From the NCBI RefSeq assembly GCF_964355755.1, contig NC_092670.1, positions 583,001 to 647,000 of the forward strand: a stretch of DNA of 64,000 bases. Direction: 5' to 3'. The DNA is from Antedon mediterranea (taxonomy: Eukaryota > Echinodermata > Crinoidea > Comatulida > Antedonidae). The notes below the pieces were generated by a model, which was not told the DNA's origin, made no database searches, and saw nothing but the letters and a program-made list of their open reading frames with translations. Positions 26,201 through 41,200 of the stretch are shown here, piece by piece (within the stretch, counting starts at the first letter, position 1; each line of letters opens with the position of its first letter). The translations under genes and the position numbers were made by a program.

Positions 26201-29200
26201 TGTGACCCTGCTTAGTTATTTTTTATTAACAGTTCTTACAATACATACAATCTGCACTATCAAACTAGTTTGACAAAAAAGTGTGATATGCCCAAATACA
26301 GTATGGTGGTGATATGGCCAAATATGGTAGTGATATGATATATCACGTGGGCACATCACATTTTTTGTCACATAAATTAAAAGTTTGATATTGTAGACAG
26401 AGCTTTATACAGTCAGAGACTGGAATACCCTTCCATACTCCACAACTGGCACTAGATACAGCTCCACATTTTACTTTATTAGCATAATACTAAAAATAGT
26501 CTTAACATATTGTGTTTGGTTATAAGGTAGATGAGTTTATACCTTCTTCTTCCCTCCCACTCTAGATCCTTGACAACAAAACACCTTAACTAAAAAGCAA
26601 ATGAATTTCTTACAAGACTTTTAAACTGACAAGACTACAATTACTTGCGAAACATTAAACGTAGTTTCAATTACCAAAATCCTGCAAGCGATGTTTCATC
26701 ACTAACTGTAAATGAGTTGCCAGCGGCAACCATCAACAAATGATAGATTAAATACAATTTATGAATATTAGCCAAACTTTAAGCTATTATATTTCATGTT
26801 TATGTTTTTTGAATTTCAATTGAAATTGTTTCTTTTTAACCTTTTACACTGTCCTCCCTAACCCCCCCCCCCCCTCTATCAATAGGGTAAAGTACTGTAG
26901 AGGGTGATTTAAACATTTAGAAAACAAGGGGAAATATAGTCAATTGTTCAGAGTTTTATGCGTTGCGTTCTCAAACTGGATACGAAAGTTTGACTCTACA
27001 AATTTAGTGCACCGCTTGCTTTAACATAATATTGTATAGAGTAGGTTAGAGTAGAGTAGGTTAATCATGAGGCGTCATTAATGCTGTACAATCGCACCAC
27101 AGGGACAACCATCTGTTAACCCTTGATCTCTAAACCCCTCTTGCTTATGTTTTTTATTAATAGTTCTAATAAACTTCCTCTATTTAAGGATTCAATGCCA
27201 TGCAAATCAATTCAATTTATTATTATTATTAAACATTTAATTCATCAAATGCCATACAAATAGTACAAAGCATAAATTAGGACCAACCTAGAAGTAAACT
27301 TGTCTCAGTTGACCCTTTAACATGGTTACACAAAATAATAAGAACAAGTGAGAATATGAAGCATCAGTAATAATATATAATAGAAATGAAATGTTCAATA
27401 TCTTTCTTAAATTGAACAAAATGTTTGATTTCTTTTATACAGTACTAATAGGAAGCTTGTTCCATTGGGTGTGGCTTGGGTGTGGCCCGGCGGTTTACAA
27501 ACAAACAAGTTTTTGTACAAGTATAGAAAATGGAATAATCATATGATGATCTAAATGACAGAAATAAAAAAAGGCTTTTCAATCGTTTGAAAAACAAATC
27601 TGTTTATGACGATTTATATTTCCTATGTTATGAATATCTAACACATTTTTTGCCATTAAACTGTCATTCTAATTCCTCTTTAAAAAAAATTAGTACATTT
27701 TCAAAGCTATAACAAAGAATGCTTGAATTTGTTAAAGTTACACTTAAAACCGGAACACGCTGCAAATGTATTTCTTTCCTACTTAAAATATGATCATATT
27801 TCATTTTGTCCAAAACTTGTCGAAAGGATTACATTAATGGACGGTTCCATTATTGTTGAAGGGTAGTCGCATTGAAAGATAACATCAGCAGAAAAAAATT
27901 ACAAAATGTTTAAAAGGATTATTTAAAACACTAAATTCAAAAAGTATTTATTTGGTAGAATAATTCAAATTTGAGTGCAGTTTGTACAGTAATTGTATCT
28001 ATTACGTATGTATTGTTACCTTACAGTATTTATTTGGTACAGTAGAATAATTCGAACTGTAGTCCAGTTTCTATGTCCATAATTGTGCTAACTATATTTG
28101 TTGCAGTAAAGTAACACAGTAACCAAATTTAATTGTTGTGTAGATTGAATAAGAACAAGAATATTAATCCAATAACAAATAATAATCCAATAAAAAAGTC
28201 AATAATAATGAAATTACAAAACTAATAACAATAAAAGGACTATAGTGTTCTTAACATGCAGAACTTAATGAAAGTAAAGTATACTGTGTAGAATTATAAC
28301 TCCGCTGTTTCCATAGTGTACTTAATGAAAGTAAAGTATACTGTGTAGAATTATAACTCCGCTGTTTCCATAGTGTACTTAATGAAAGTAAAGTATACTG
28401 TGTAGAATTATAACTCCGCTGTTTCCATAGTGTACTTAATGAAAGTAAAGTATACTGTGTAGAATTATAACTCCGCTGTTTCCATAGTGTACTTAATGAA
28501 AGTAAAGTATACTGTGTAGAATTATAACTCCGCTGTTTCCATAGTGTACTTAATGAAAGTAAAGTATACTGTGTAGAATTATAACTCCGCTGTTTCCATA
28601 GTGTACTTAATGAAAGTAAAGTATACTGTGTAGAATTATAACTCCGCTGTTTCCATAGTGTACTTAATGAAAGTAAAGTATACTGTGTAGAATTATAACT
28701 CCGCTGTTTCCATAGTGTACTTTTTATTCAAAATAGAAATGGAGATATTAATGCAAATTAAACAGTAAATGAAATTAATTTCTTCTTTGTTGACTTTTAT
28801 TCAAATTTATGTAACTAAATAATTTCTTCTTTACTGTTGCCATGACGGAGCATCATGACAATAGTTTATCAAGTTAGTATTCATAATGATAATTATCGCC
28901 ATAGAAACAGATTGCAATAAACAAACCATTTATTTTAATAGCTTCCACAAATAAATAGATGTTTTGTTGTAAAAACTAAGAATTAGTTTGTTTTTTGGTT
29001 GTAAATCGATTAAAAAAAGGAAAGAGAATATACAAAGTAAAAATGATTTAAACTATTTGAAACTAAAAATACCACCAAATGGCATATGAAATTAATTTAG
29101 CTGAAAACTTTCAAATTACAGAAATGAGACATTCTCAACTGACTTCCGTAGCAAGTTACATAAATTCTCTTGAATTTAATGTACCATACTAAGTTTTTCA

Positions 29201-32200
29201 ATTTGAATAGTTTGGAGAAAATTACTGTTGGATTTACTTTATGTATATCTTGATTATTTTTTTCCATTTCTTGTCTTTTTGTAAAAGTGTATGCCCAAAT
29301 AAATAAATAAACTATTGCATAGATACTGTAGGAAAACAAGTAGGGGATCACCTACAAAACAGCCTTAACTATCTGATGATAGTCTGATAATACAAGACTA
29401 GACAGACTGCTTTGAACGTGATCCCTTGTTTTGTAAATGTGCTAAAATATTGTTTCAATTATTGTATGATTTCAACTGTCTCATACTAACATTAACTTTC
29501 AGATTGTATTATTGTATGATTTCAATTCAACTGTCTCATAATAACATTAACTTTCAGATTGTATTATTGTATGATTTCAATTCAACTGTCTCATAATAAC
29601 ATTAACTTGCAGATTGTATAGAATTTAATAAACTTTGTTTATGGTGCATTAGCACTTGAGTTTTAACTTATTTCCTGTCATGCTGATACAATATAATTTA
29701 ATTTTATATTTGACAAAATAACAAAACGATAATAAACATTTAACACACATTTCACATTTTAACTTTAATAAAGGAAAACAAAAAATGTTTAATATTATTA
29801 TATTATTAAACTACTCTATGTACTGTATCTTTGTTTCTCTTTTAATGGGTCCTGGTGAGACTAGTAATCGCCCCTAGATGCCCCTTTTTCTTCTTAATTT
29901 AATAATAATAATAATTCTTAATAATTCTTTCATGAAAATACCTCATGTTTTTGCTTTGTCCTGTATCATTGCGCCATTAAATGTTATAAATAAATTAAAG
30001 TACAGTGGAATTCAACATTAAAGTACAGTGGAATTCAACATTAAAGTACAGTGGAATTCAACATTAAAGTACAGTGGAATTCAACATTAAAGTACAGTGG
30101 AATTCAACATTAAAGTACAGTGGAATTCAACATTAAAGTACAGTGGAATTCAACATTAAAGTACAGTGGAATTCAACATTAAAGTACAGTGGAATTCAAC
30201 ATTAAAGTACAGTGGAATTCAACATTAAAGTACAGTGGAATTCAACATTAAAGTACAGTGGAATTCAACATTAAAGTACAGTGGAATTCAACATTAAAGT
30301 ACAGTGGAATTCAACATTAAAGTACAGTGGAATTCAATATTTCTTTCAGAATGTTGTATCCACCTGGCTTTATGTCATCAAAATAGTGTGAAAACAATTT
30401 GAATAATTTAAATTGAAACACTAATTTTTTTGGAAATAGTGGTGGATTCAGTATTGTCCATATGAAAATGAACTACAGTATACCATTTGTGGAGAGGGGT
30501 GATGATGAAAATTTCTACTTTTCAGGTTATATCTTGCTCTTCTAGGAAAAGGGGCTATTGTCGGTTTATCCAGGTAAGTTAGGCACGAAATAGAATATTA
30601 AACTTAGATTTTTGGCTAAAATTTAAAACCTCTTCAAAACAACAGGGACATTTTAATATCATTAAAAACCAATCTATCCAAGAAAGTCTACAATTGTAAT
30701 CGGAAATATTCTTCAAAATGAATTCTCAAAAGATAACATATTTAGGATTATTAATGCAGAACATTAAGCATGAACCATCTTAGGGAATGATACTTAGTGC
30801 TAAGATTAGTTTGATAAGAATCAACTTATGGCTTTTTGATGGCCTTCAGGAATATTATGCTAAACCTAAATCATCAGTCACAAGGGACTAGACGACTATG
30901 TTTTAATTGCAAAACCATACAGAAAATAAAACAAAAGACATTACTTTATATTAAAACATCACTATTTTCTATACCACAGTTTATTTTTAAATTTGTTATA
31001 TACTTAAGTAATTGATTGGCATATCCAATGCTTTATAGACTTTTGATATTTTGTATTATTAGTAGGCCTATTATTACAGTGTGTACAATATTTATGTAAC
31101 CAACAAAATATGCTAAAAATAAAGACGTAACTTAATAGCTGTATTAATCCACTTATTAACTCCACTAATTCTGGATCTACAGCAGGTACAATTTTATTGC
31201 AACTCAAGTTTTAAAGGCCAGGTGCAGGTCAAAAATTTCTATTGATCATACATTCCAATAATTATCGATCTATAGTTTGCCCTATGTTTCATCATTTTTG
31301 GAATTTTACAAGCTTGTTGAAAATAAGCACTTTCTTATCAGTGGGGGGATAGTTCAAATTACACAGTAAGATCTCTATTCTTTTGTACACAAATGTTGTA
31401 TATAGAGGCATTTTTATAAAGCTATAAAAAATAAACGACGTGGTAAAAAATGCCTACATATAGGTAATATAACTTGTAATTTTACGTTTCTGGTATTTTT
31501 ATTCAACTTCAAAGTTTTATTTTCATGCTAAGTAGCAAAAGTTATCCACTGTATATCCACCATCTTTTTTAAACCTTCTAGGGAGTCACCAGACATGTTA
31601 TTACATTAGGCTAAACTACCTAACTACTAAAAAAAGTCTTCCTGGTTTTTATATAGCAGAATTTTGTCAAATTTTGTATTTGACCATTTTAAAGGAAATT
31701 AATGTTTTTTCGTCAAGATTTCTATTACAAATATCTGTTTTATGTACAATTAACCAGATATTATGTTTAAAATTCATGCCTGTACCTAAGCTTTAAGTAT
31801 GGAAACCTTGGATTCACACTGTACAAAAACAGTACTTGTCTATGTTAGGGGCATTGGACACCTCTTCAGAACAGTATCATCAGCAGCATGCAATGCCCTC
31901 AAGTAGGCAACCACCACCCCTACAAATCTCGCAATTTCTTTTCAACAAGTTCCTTTAAAATGTAGTGTAAAGTAAATACCAACCAAAATAACTTTATGCA
32001 ATCACAGTTAACATTGAATTTGTTTAATAAATGTAAAACAGAACACTTCCCTAGGGCTCGAAAAATAATTTACAACGTATAGGATAAACATTCTATAATT
32101 CAGAAAGTTGTTTTTTCAAGCAAAACTACATCAAAAACATTGAAAGCAATCCAAGATTACTCGCTTGTCTACTTAGAATATAATTTATTGTTTTTTATTA

Positions 32201-35200
32201 AACATTTTGAATTTAGTTTCTCATAAATTTGAAATAATTCCATCCGGAGATGTTGTATAATTTACAAATTTAAACTTTATATTTTCTACAACTTTTTATT
32301 ATATTGATATAGCAGATACAGTACCCGCCCAGGAGTAGGTGCCCCATCACCACCACTGTACAGTAGTCACGCATGATTTTCAAATGTACAGTAGTTTCAA
32401 ATCTTACCAAAGCAATATATTTTGATACCCGCATTCAAAACATCTTAAACATACTGCATAAAACAGTTTCAAGAACTACATTAAATAGATTTTTTTTTCC
32501 AATGTTAAACATTTTGGGATACCTCTATTCAGACACACCAAGGATTCATGTTCCCTTAAAATAAAAAAGTTTAGAAAAATTATTATAACACTATTCAAGA
32601 GACATCAATTTGAGTTGCGAAGGTGTCCTATAATAGGGGTCCTACTTATATAGTATACTGTATTGAATAAACATAGTCTGCCTATGTACAATAACTATCC
32701 TGTGAATAAACATAGTCTGCCTATGTACAATAACTATCCTGTGAATAAACATAGTCTGCCTATGTACAATAACTATCCTGTGAATAAACATAGTCTGCCT
32801 ATGTACAATAACTATCCTGTGAATAAACATAGTCTGCCTATGTACAATAACTATCCTGTGAATAAACATAGTCTGCCTATGTACAATAACTATCCTGTGA
32901 ATAAACATAGTCTGCCTATGTACAATAACTATCCTGTGAATAAACATAGTCTGCCTATGTACAATAACTATCCGTTTTCTCAGTTCAATGTGTTAATATC
33001 ATAATTGATGAAATTTATTTATTTTTCAGCACACAATCTTCACACAATAGAGTGAGAGATATCTCTTTAATGAATGCCCTTAGACACTCTAATTAAAGTG
33101 AATTAATTACTATGCCTTTCCACAGCATCAAGATATTTGTTACTTGCACAGGATTTACAAATCTAATTACCGTACTGACGCGGGTATAAGCCCATACTCG
33201 GGTATAAGCCCACCCCCGACTTTTGACTAATTTTCATGAAAAATGAGGCACTCGGGTATAAGCCCACCCATTAATTCGAAGATCTACAGTGTGTATCGTA
33301 ATACATTATTTTGTATTTGGCGACGTCCATACACCGAATACACCTACCTTTGATCATAACCAAGCTAGGCTAATATACGCTAGGCCATATGAGGCCTAGC
33401 GGTCCTGTTTTGTATACACTCCATTGCGGTCGAAGATCGCTTCACACACGACGCTACAAGTCGCCAAAACGGAAAACCACTATTTGGTATCGGCTGCCAT
33501 AAACAAGCTTATTAAATTTCTTTGGTACATTTCTATTTAACGAACATTGTATACTTGCTTTTCTGCTTGATAAATTCTTGTTCAATTGATGTTTAAAATA
33601 AGATATTCTACGATAAATTACACGAACTATAAGCTAAATTTTCCGACACTCTACACCTCATGTATTTTATTTTTAGAGGCAACATCGTACACGTGAGGGC
33701 GCTCGCTCGCATGGTGGAATACACACAGTGTACATGTGCTGTTTTTGACGATCTGCATTTTTGGATCCTCGGGTATAAGCCCACCCCCCAAACTTGACGT
33801 GATTTCATGTTCAAGGGGGGTGGGCTTATACCCGCGTCAGTACGGTAATAGCAATACTGTAGAAGAAGAAATTATAAACCGTCGGTCATACTGAACATTA
33901 ATTAAATAATTTTGAAACGATAAGGTGAGGAATTTTATGGATTTCCTCATTTTTATATTATTTTTTGCTTGTTTTATTTCTGTGCTCTATTCTGGGTTGA
34001 ACAACTAGCATACTGTAGGTGTTTAGCACCTGTTTGGTCTTTTCTTGCGATTTATACTGTCTTCTTTGTTTTGTGTATGGCAGAAAATTGAATAAATAAA
34101 TAAATACATTTTTATTGTTTATTAATATTGATTAAAAATCTGTTTTAAGCCGTGGGTAGCTTTTATATTTTTATATTTGTTGGAGAAGTATCAACAATTG
34201 AATTGAATGAGTGCATAATGATCTACTGTATAAAATATATACTGTTTTGATACAAATTAAAATATATACTGTTGATACAAAATACATGTTATAGTTTTAA
34301 TACCTCGATATGAAGATAAAAATACCATCAGAAACATGGGAAAATCATAAATTACATCTTAACTGTGAAGTTAATTATCATCTAGCAGTACATTAATGAG
34401 CTTAAGTTTAGTATATACTCAAAAATATTATTACTCCATAGGATAATGGACTTAAGTTTAGTATATACTCAATAATATTATTACTCCGTAGTATAATGGA
34501 CTTAAGTTTAGTATATACTCAATAATATTATTACTCCGTAGTATAATGGACTTAAGTTTACAGCCCACGAAATTCAGAAAAAAGAAGGTCGGCAAAAAAT
34601 TGCCGACCTTAAATTCGCCAAGGTCGGCAGTCTCGGCAGTTCTAAAAATAGAAAATTCACCCCAAGGCCTAAACCTCTTGCTAACCTAAAAGGCCTAGCT
34701 AGGCCGGAGCCTAGCGGTGTCAGATGAAATCGGTCGCGCTTGAAATCGGTCGCGTTTGAAATCGGTCGCGATAAAATCAACTTCCGGTATTTTGTATGGC
34801 GCGCCGCTAGAGCTGTACCTTTGATGATATCGGTCGCGTTTGAAATCGGTCGCGTTTGAAATCGGTCGCGCTATTTTGTATGGATCGAGCGGGATGCATG
34901 CTAGAGCGGGATATACATTTTTCGTTTATATAGTTAATTGATATTTTTTAGGAACTAGATTATTTATGTGGATATTTTTTACTTGGTTAATAAATATTAT
35001 TATCAATCATTAAATTAATTTTTTTTTTGTATTTCACAGGTCTTGGAGAAGGACTGTGTGTTTTCAAAATGGCCATTTCTAAACACGTATTAGGCATAAT
35101 GTTATATTAGGCATATAATAATTTACCTAGGACCACAATGGAAATAAGTTTGCCGTCTCGGTACTTTTTTGTGTTTTTATCCTATTGATTTTATATCAGA

Positions 35201-38200
35201 ATAAAGAAATAAAAATAAAATATCTCTATTTATATGTACTGTAATTAATATATTATATAGAGAATATACGTCTGTCGTGTCTTTTATTATGCAAACAATT
35301 ACGTAAAAGAGAACAATTTATTTAAAAACAATAATTTTTACAATATAGTCCGTAAAGCCAGCGTATCCATTTTTAAACTTATGCATATATGTGGCAGATT
35401 ATATCATCCATGTCGTTAACAACATACTATTCGATCACCTTATTTTATTTCTATCCGTTATGTAGGATAATATTAAGTATATAATGATTATTGTTGAGGC
35501 AAATCACGTGTATATTTTTATTTCTAATGTTTAAAATAGTTTTTAGTAAAATGATCATTATATGGGGATGGTTAAAAGGCGAGTTACTGAAATAAACCCC
35601 CGAATAAGCCATATCGACGGAGATGCGCCTTCTTTGATGGTGAAGCTGTTTCCTCTAACAATACGTTATTTTGCTGACGGGGTTTCCCCTTTTTAAAAAA
35701 CACGCACTTGTTAGTGTGTCAACTCATGGACAAAACACGTATGATCGTTGTCCATGGCGAGATAAAGATGACGTCTATTACTAATAACCATACGTTTGAA
35801 ACGTCTATAGGCCTCCAGCACGTGTTTTTGTGAAACGATTCAATCTCATAATCGACGCGATTATGAGATTATGTTCATTCATTCATTCATTCTTTAATTA
35901 GCCTTTAAAATCGAAATACATTTAAAACATATAGGTAACAAAATCAAGACACGTGGAAATCTAAGGAGGCAAGGATAAGCAAAAGCAATTAAAGTCGCTG
36001 TAGCTCACAGGCTTGCTATATATCCATAATAATTCCGAATAAAGTACTGTTTCTATAATTTGACAGTATGATTTATATATAATTTACGTAAATACGTCGG
36101 CGATACTATAGATTTTAATTTGAATATCTTTTATTTCTTCATTTATAATAATCATTTAATGTAAATAATTAAGTAAGTGCAACTCAGTGTCTCGCATTCA
36201 TACGCCGTTTAGTAAATCTAGGCCTAAATGTTTAAATATCAGTGCAGATTACCTCTTTGAGAATCGTGTTCACCTTTATCTATCATTGTACATCATAGTC
36301 CTACTGTAGGCCGGTAGATTGATTTATAACGGCATATTATCTATATATTTTATTAATATCCTAAAAACCATACGTAATTGTTTGCATAATAAAAGACACG
36401 ACAGACGTATATTCTCTATATAATATATTAATTACAGTACATATAAATAGAGGTAAATTATTATATGCCTAATATAACATTATGCCTAATATAATATTTA
36501 AACGTGTTTAGAAATGGCCATTTTGAAAAGACACAGTCCTTCTCCGAGACCTGTGAAATACAAAAAAAATTAATTTATTGATAATAAATATTACCAAGTA
36601 AAAAATATCCACATAAATAATCTAGTTCCTAAAAAATATCAATTAAATCTATATAAACGAAAAATGTATATCCCGCTCTAGCATGCATCCCGCTCGATCC
36701 ACTCAAAATAGCGCGACCGATTTCAAACGCGACCGATATCATCAAAAGTATACTGCTCTAGCGGCGCGCCATACAAAATACCGGAAGTTGATTTTATCGC
36801 GACCGATTTCAAACGCGACCGATTTCAGACGCGACCGATTTCATCGTAAACCAGCCTAGCCTCCCTAGCTATGTTATGCAAAAAGAACTAGCAAAATTAA
36901 CTTTAAAAAAATATAAAAACCTAACACTAAAATCTACAAGATAAATTCTATTTGATAATTAATTGCTGAATATCATGGTTCTGGAGCTAGCCGTACACAG
37001 AGCTTAGTTGCTTGCTTGGCATAACAGGGTATTCCCCTACACAGGTCTGTGGCGCACAGCGCTGTGCCCAGTCAGCTTGGTTGATAGGAAAGCATGCAGC
37101 TCACACACAAAATGATGTAATGGTTGAGTGAATTCAGGGATCATCTTAATTCCATGGTTTGTTAACTAAACACAACATGGTGGTGAATATGCCTGTTAAA
37201 ATTTCAATGATACGATCCCTTAAAGTACCATGTTGTTGCTAGGAGGCTTGAAAGGAGGGATCTAGCCTAGTTTCTAGGTCGGCAATCTCTTGCCGTCCTC
37301 TGACAATTTAAGGTCGGCAATAAGGTCGGCAATTGCCGATTGCCGACGTGAAATTCGTGGGCTGAGTTTAGTATATACTCAATAATATTATTACTCCGTA
37401 GTATAATGGACTTAAGTTTAGTATATACTCAATAATATTATTACTCCGTAGTATAATGGACTTAAGTTTAGTATATACTCAATAATATTATTACTCCGTA
37501 GTATAATGGACTTAAGTTTAGTATATACTCAATAATATTATTACTCCGTAGTATAATGGACTTAAGTTTAGTATATACTCAATAATATTATTACTCCGTA
37601 GTATAATGGACTTAAGTTTAGTATATACTCAATAATATTATTACTCCATAGTATAATGGACTTAAGTTTAGTATATACTCAATAATATTATTACTCCGTA
37701 GTATAATGGACTTAAGTTTAGTATATACTCAATAATATTATTACTCTGTAGTATAATGGACTTAAGTTTAGTATATACTCAATAATATTATTACTCCGTA
37801 GTATAATGGACTTAAGTTTAGTATATACTCAATAATATTATTACTCCGTAGTATAATGGACTTAAGTTTAGTATATACTCAATAATATTATTACTCCGTA
37901 GTATAATGGACTTAAGTTTAGTATATACTCAATAATATTATTACTCTGTAGTATAATGGACTTAAGTTTAGTATATACTCAATAATATTATTACTGCATA
38001 GTATAATGGACTTAAGTTTAGTATATACTCAATAATATTATTACTCCGTAGTATAATGGACTTAAGTTTTAATAGTATATACTCAATAATATTATTACTC
38101 CGTAGTATAATGGACTTAAGTTTAGTATATACTCAATAATATTATTAGTCCGTAGTATAATGGACTTAAGTTTAGTATATATTCAATAATATTATTACTC

Positions 38201-41200
38201 TGTAGTATAATGGACTTAAGTTTAGTATATACTCAATAATATTATTACTCCGTAGTATAATGGACTTAAGTTTAGTATATACTCAATAATATTATTACTC
38301 CATAGTATAATGGACTTAAGTTTAGTATATACTCAATAATATTATTACTCCGTAGTATAATGGACTTAAGTTTTAATAGTATATACTCAATAATATTATT
38401 ACTCCGTAGTATAATGGACTTAAGTTTAGTATATACTCAATAATATTATTACTCCGTAGTATAATGGACTTAAGTTTTAATAGTATATATTCAATAATAT
38501 TATTACTCCATAGTATAATGGACTTAAGTTTAGTATATACTCAATAATATTATTACTCCATAGTATAATGGACTTAAGTTTTAATAGTATATACTCAATA
38601 ATATTATTACTCCGTAGTATAATGGACTTAAGTTTAGTATATACTCAATAATATTATTACTCCGTAGTATAATGGACTTAAGTTTAGTATATATTCAATA
38701 ATATTATTACTCCATAGTATAATGGACTTAAGTTTAGTATAATATAATCAATAATATTATTACTCCGTAGTATAATGGACTTAAGTTTTAATAGTATATA
38801 CTCAATAATATTATTACTCCGTAGTATAATGGACTTAAGTTTAGTATATATTCAATAATATTATTACTCCGTAGTATAATGGACTTAAGTTTAGTATATA
38901 CTCAATAATATTATTACTCCGTAGTATAATGGACTTAAGTTTAGTATATAATCAATAATATTATTAATATTATTCCATAGTATAATTAAAGAAGTGGTTT
39001 AAAATCTCACAGGGATCATCAGAACTAATCGTCAAAAGAAAATGAATGTGTATGGTTGAATTAAAACAACCTACTGTATAATCACATTATGTTATACAAT
39101 GGAGCTTATTTCTTCATGGCTTAGTTATAATCAATATAATTAGTGAGTTGAGTTTAATATCTCAAGAGTTGTTACATCAGTTTCAAACTGATAAATAGGC
39201 AGAAGATTTTGAAAATACAATGCAACATTGTTCACAATGTTTAGGCCAGTTTATAATGTACCCTTTCACTTCCCTTCCTTTAATTTAAAAATCCTGGATT
39301 CAAAGTTGACTTTAAAATAGGCCTACTGTTACAACAGTGTTTATAATATTAATCTCTCTCTTTTATCTTTCAAATTTGACAAGATCTTTTTGAGTTGAGC
39401 TAAAAACACAGAAATAACATTTTCCACTAAAAACTAAATACTTTTACTTTACGTACATACATAGAAAAATGATTTCAAAAGGGGTTTAAAAAGGACAATC
39501 AAGGTATGTTTTTTATTTCCTACTAATGTTATTTTAAGACTGTTTTTGATTGATTACAATGTAATTGTATAACTACCTGTATAACACAGCTGTCTTTTTA
39601 CTTCAAGGTCACCTTTGGGCCTAGGAAGGAAATCATTGGTTACTGATAGTGACAGTAGTAGTATCTACATGTTGGGCCTAAAGGAAATGTCTCTTCTGCT
39701 ATGAATAGCAACCTTAGACCATGGAGGAATCCTAATATTTCTCCATGCTTTAGATTTAAAAGTTTAGAATCGTTCACACATCTTCTGTACAGTATGTACT
39801 GAACACTATCAGAACAATAATTTTTTTTAAACAGCACCAAGTACATTTTAGGTACAGTAGTTTGAACTAGTTCCACAGGGCGGATTCAGGTGAGGCCCAG
39901 CAGCAAAAGATAGGATATCTACTGTATAAGTTCTGATTCCTCCAATATGGTATTGAAACTATCTGTACAAATTTGGTTTCTTTACTTGGTTTCACAGAGT
40001 AAGAACATCCAATGAGATGATGATAATGTTAAATTCCATTACATTTGATCGAGTGATTTTCACATGTTGCACTTTATTCTTCAAAACTATTGGGAACTAC
40101 AGTACTATTTATTGCAGGTGAGAACCGTTCAGCAATTTACAGATTCAACAATCATTTTAAATAGTTTTAATATAAGGATACACTATCTATTAAAAAAACT
40201 AACCTATTTATAAACAACCAATTTCATGTCTGCTTTGAATTTTTACAAAATATATTTCAAAAATTGTACGAGAGGAAGCGAGTGACAAATAGCTTCCTTG
40301 AAAACGGTCAAACATAACTTCCATGTGACCTGGTCTCTGTCTGCAGTGTTCCATAAACATTGGGAATTCTTTAAAACATTACTATGATTTTTGAAAAAAT
40401 GTTTTTATGAATGGTTTAACGTAAAGAACAGATAATTACTGTGATTGATTGGTAATAATATGCATAATGTTGAGGGCAGTGCTTTTTTAGTTGTTTTGCA
40501 TAATATTACAGGTAAATACAGGTGTTCTCAAACATGGGGTATTAAATACTGTAGTAATGTAGAAAGAATACAGATACTAATACAGCAGTACACTGAGTAT
40601 TCTACTATAGAATAGACTGAATTTAGTGAGGTGAACATTCAAGCAGAAATCTATTGTTAATGGCTATGAATAGACCTGTTTAGTGTGTCTGTAAATAAAC
40701 AATTTACAGTACTAGGGCTAGACATGTTCCAGCTGTTTCACTATATTTTTAACTTAAACCCAACCTAAATAAATACAGGACCACAAATTAATAAGCATGT
40801 TGACAAATTCAGTATCAAATTCTTACAACAAGCCCATATTTTTAAAGTGTGAAGGAACATTACCTCAGTCCTGAATTCACATTCAACATTACAAAGTGCA
40901 TTCAACTATGACAGTACATAGTACGTACTATAGTATACAGGATGAACCGACAGAAACCCTGGGAGAGTTTTTTAAAGCTGGTATTTAAAGATCCGACCGG
41001 ATGATGTTCCGCAGCTGTCAAGAAAAGTACAGTAAAATCAACATTACAGTAACTAATAAGCAAATTACTGTACAATCCAACCACTTACATCTAAAAGTTT
41101 GTCACATATGCACTTAAGCACAAAACCAATGGGACTTAAATGAACCTAAAAATGTCTACTCTCAACTATCACCCTGACAGTTCTGTACATGGTAAAACAG

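Noticed and set aside
25473-26218. Regular array resembling a CRISPR locus
   Set aside because: Units are contiguous and identical with no variable spacers, in an animal intron: a minisatellite. The same holds for the other arrays.
26862-26874. 13-base C run as a functional G-quadruplex/i-motif
   Set aside because: Single homopolymer run without the four tracts expected; likely simple slippage.
32642-33004. Long open frames on both strands with 13-residue repeats
   Set aside because: Artefact of the 39-bp tandem array. Both strands being open at once shows there is no coding selection.
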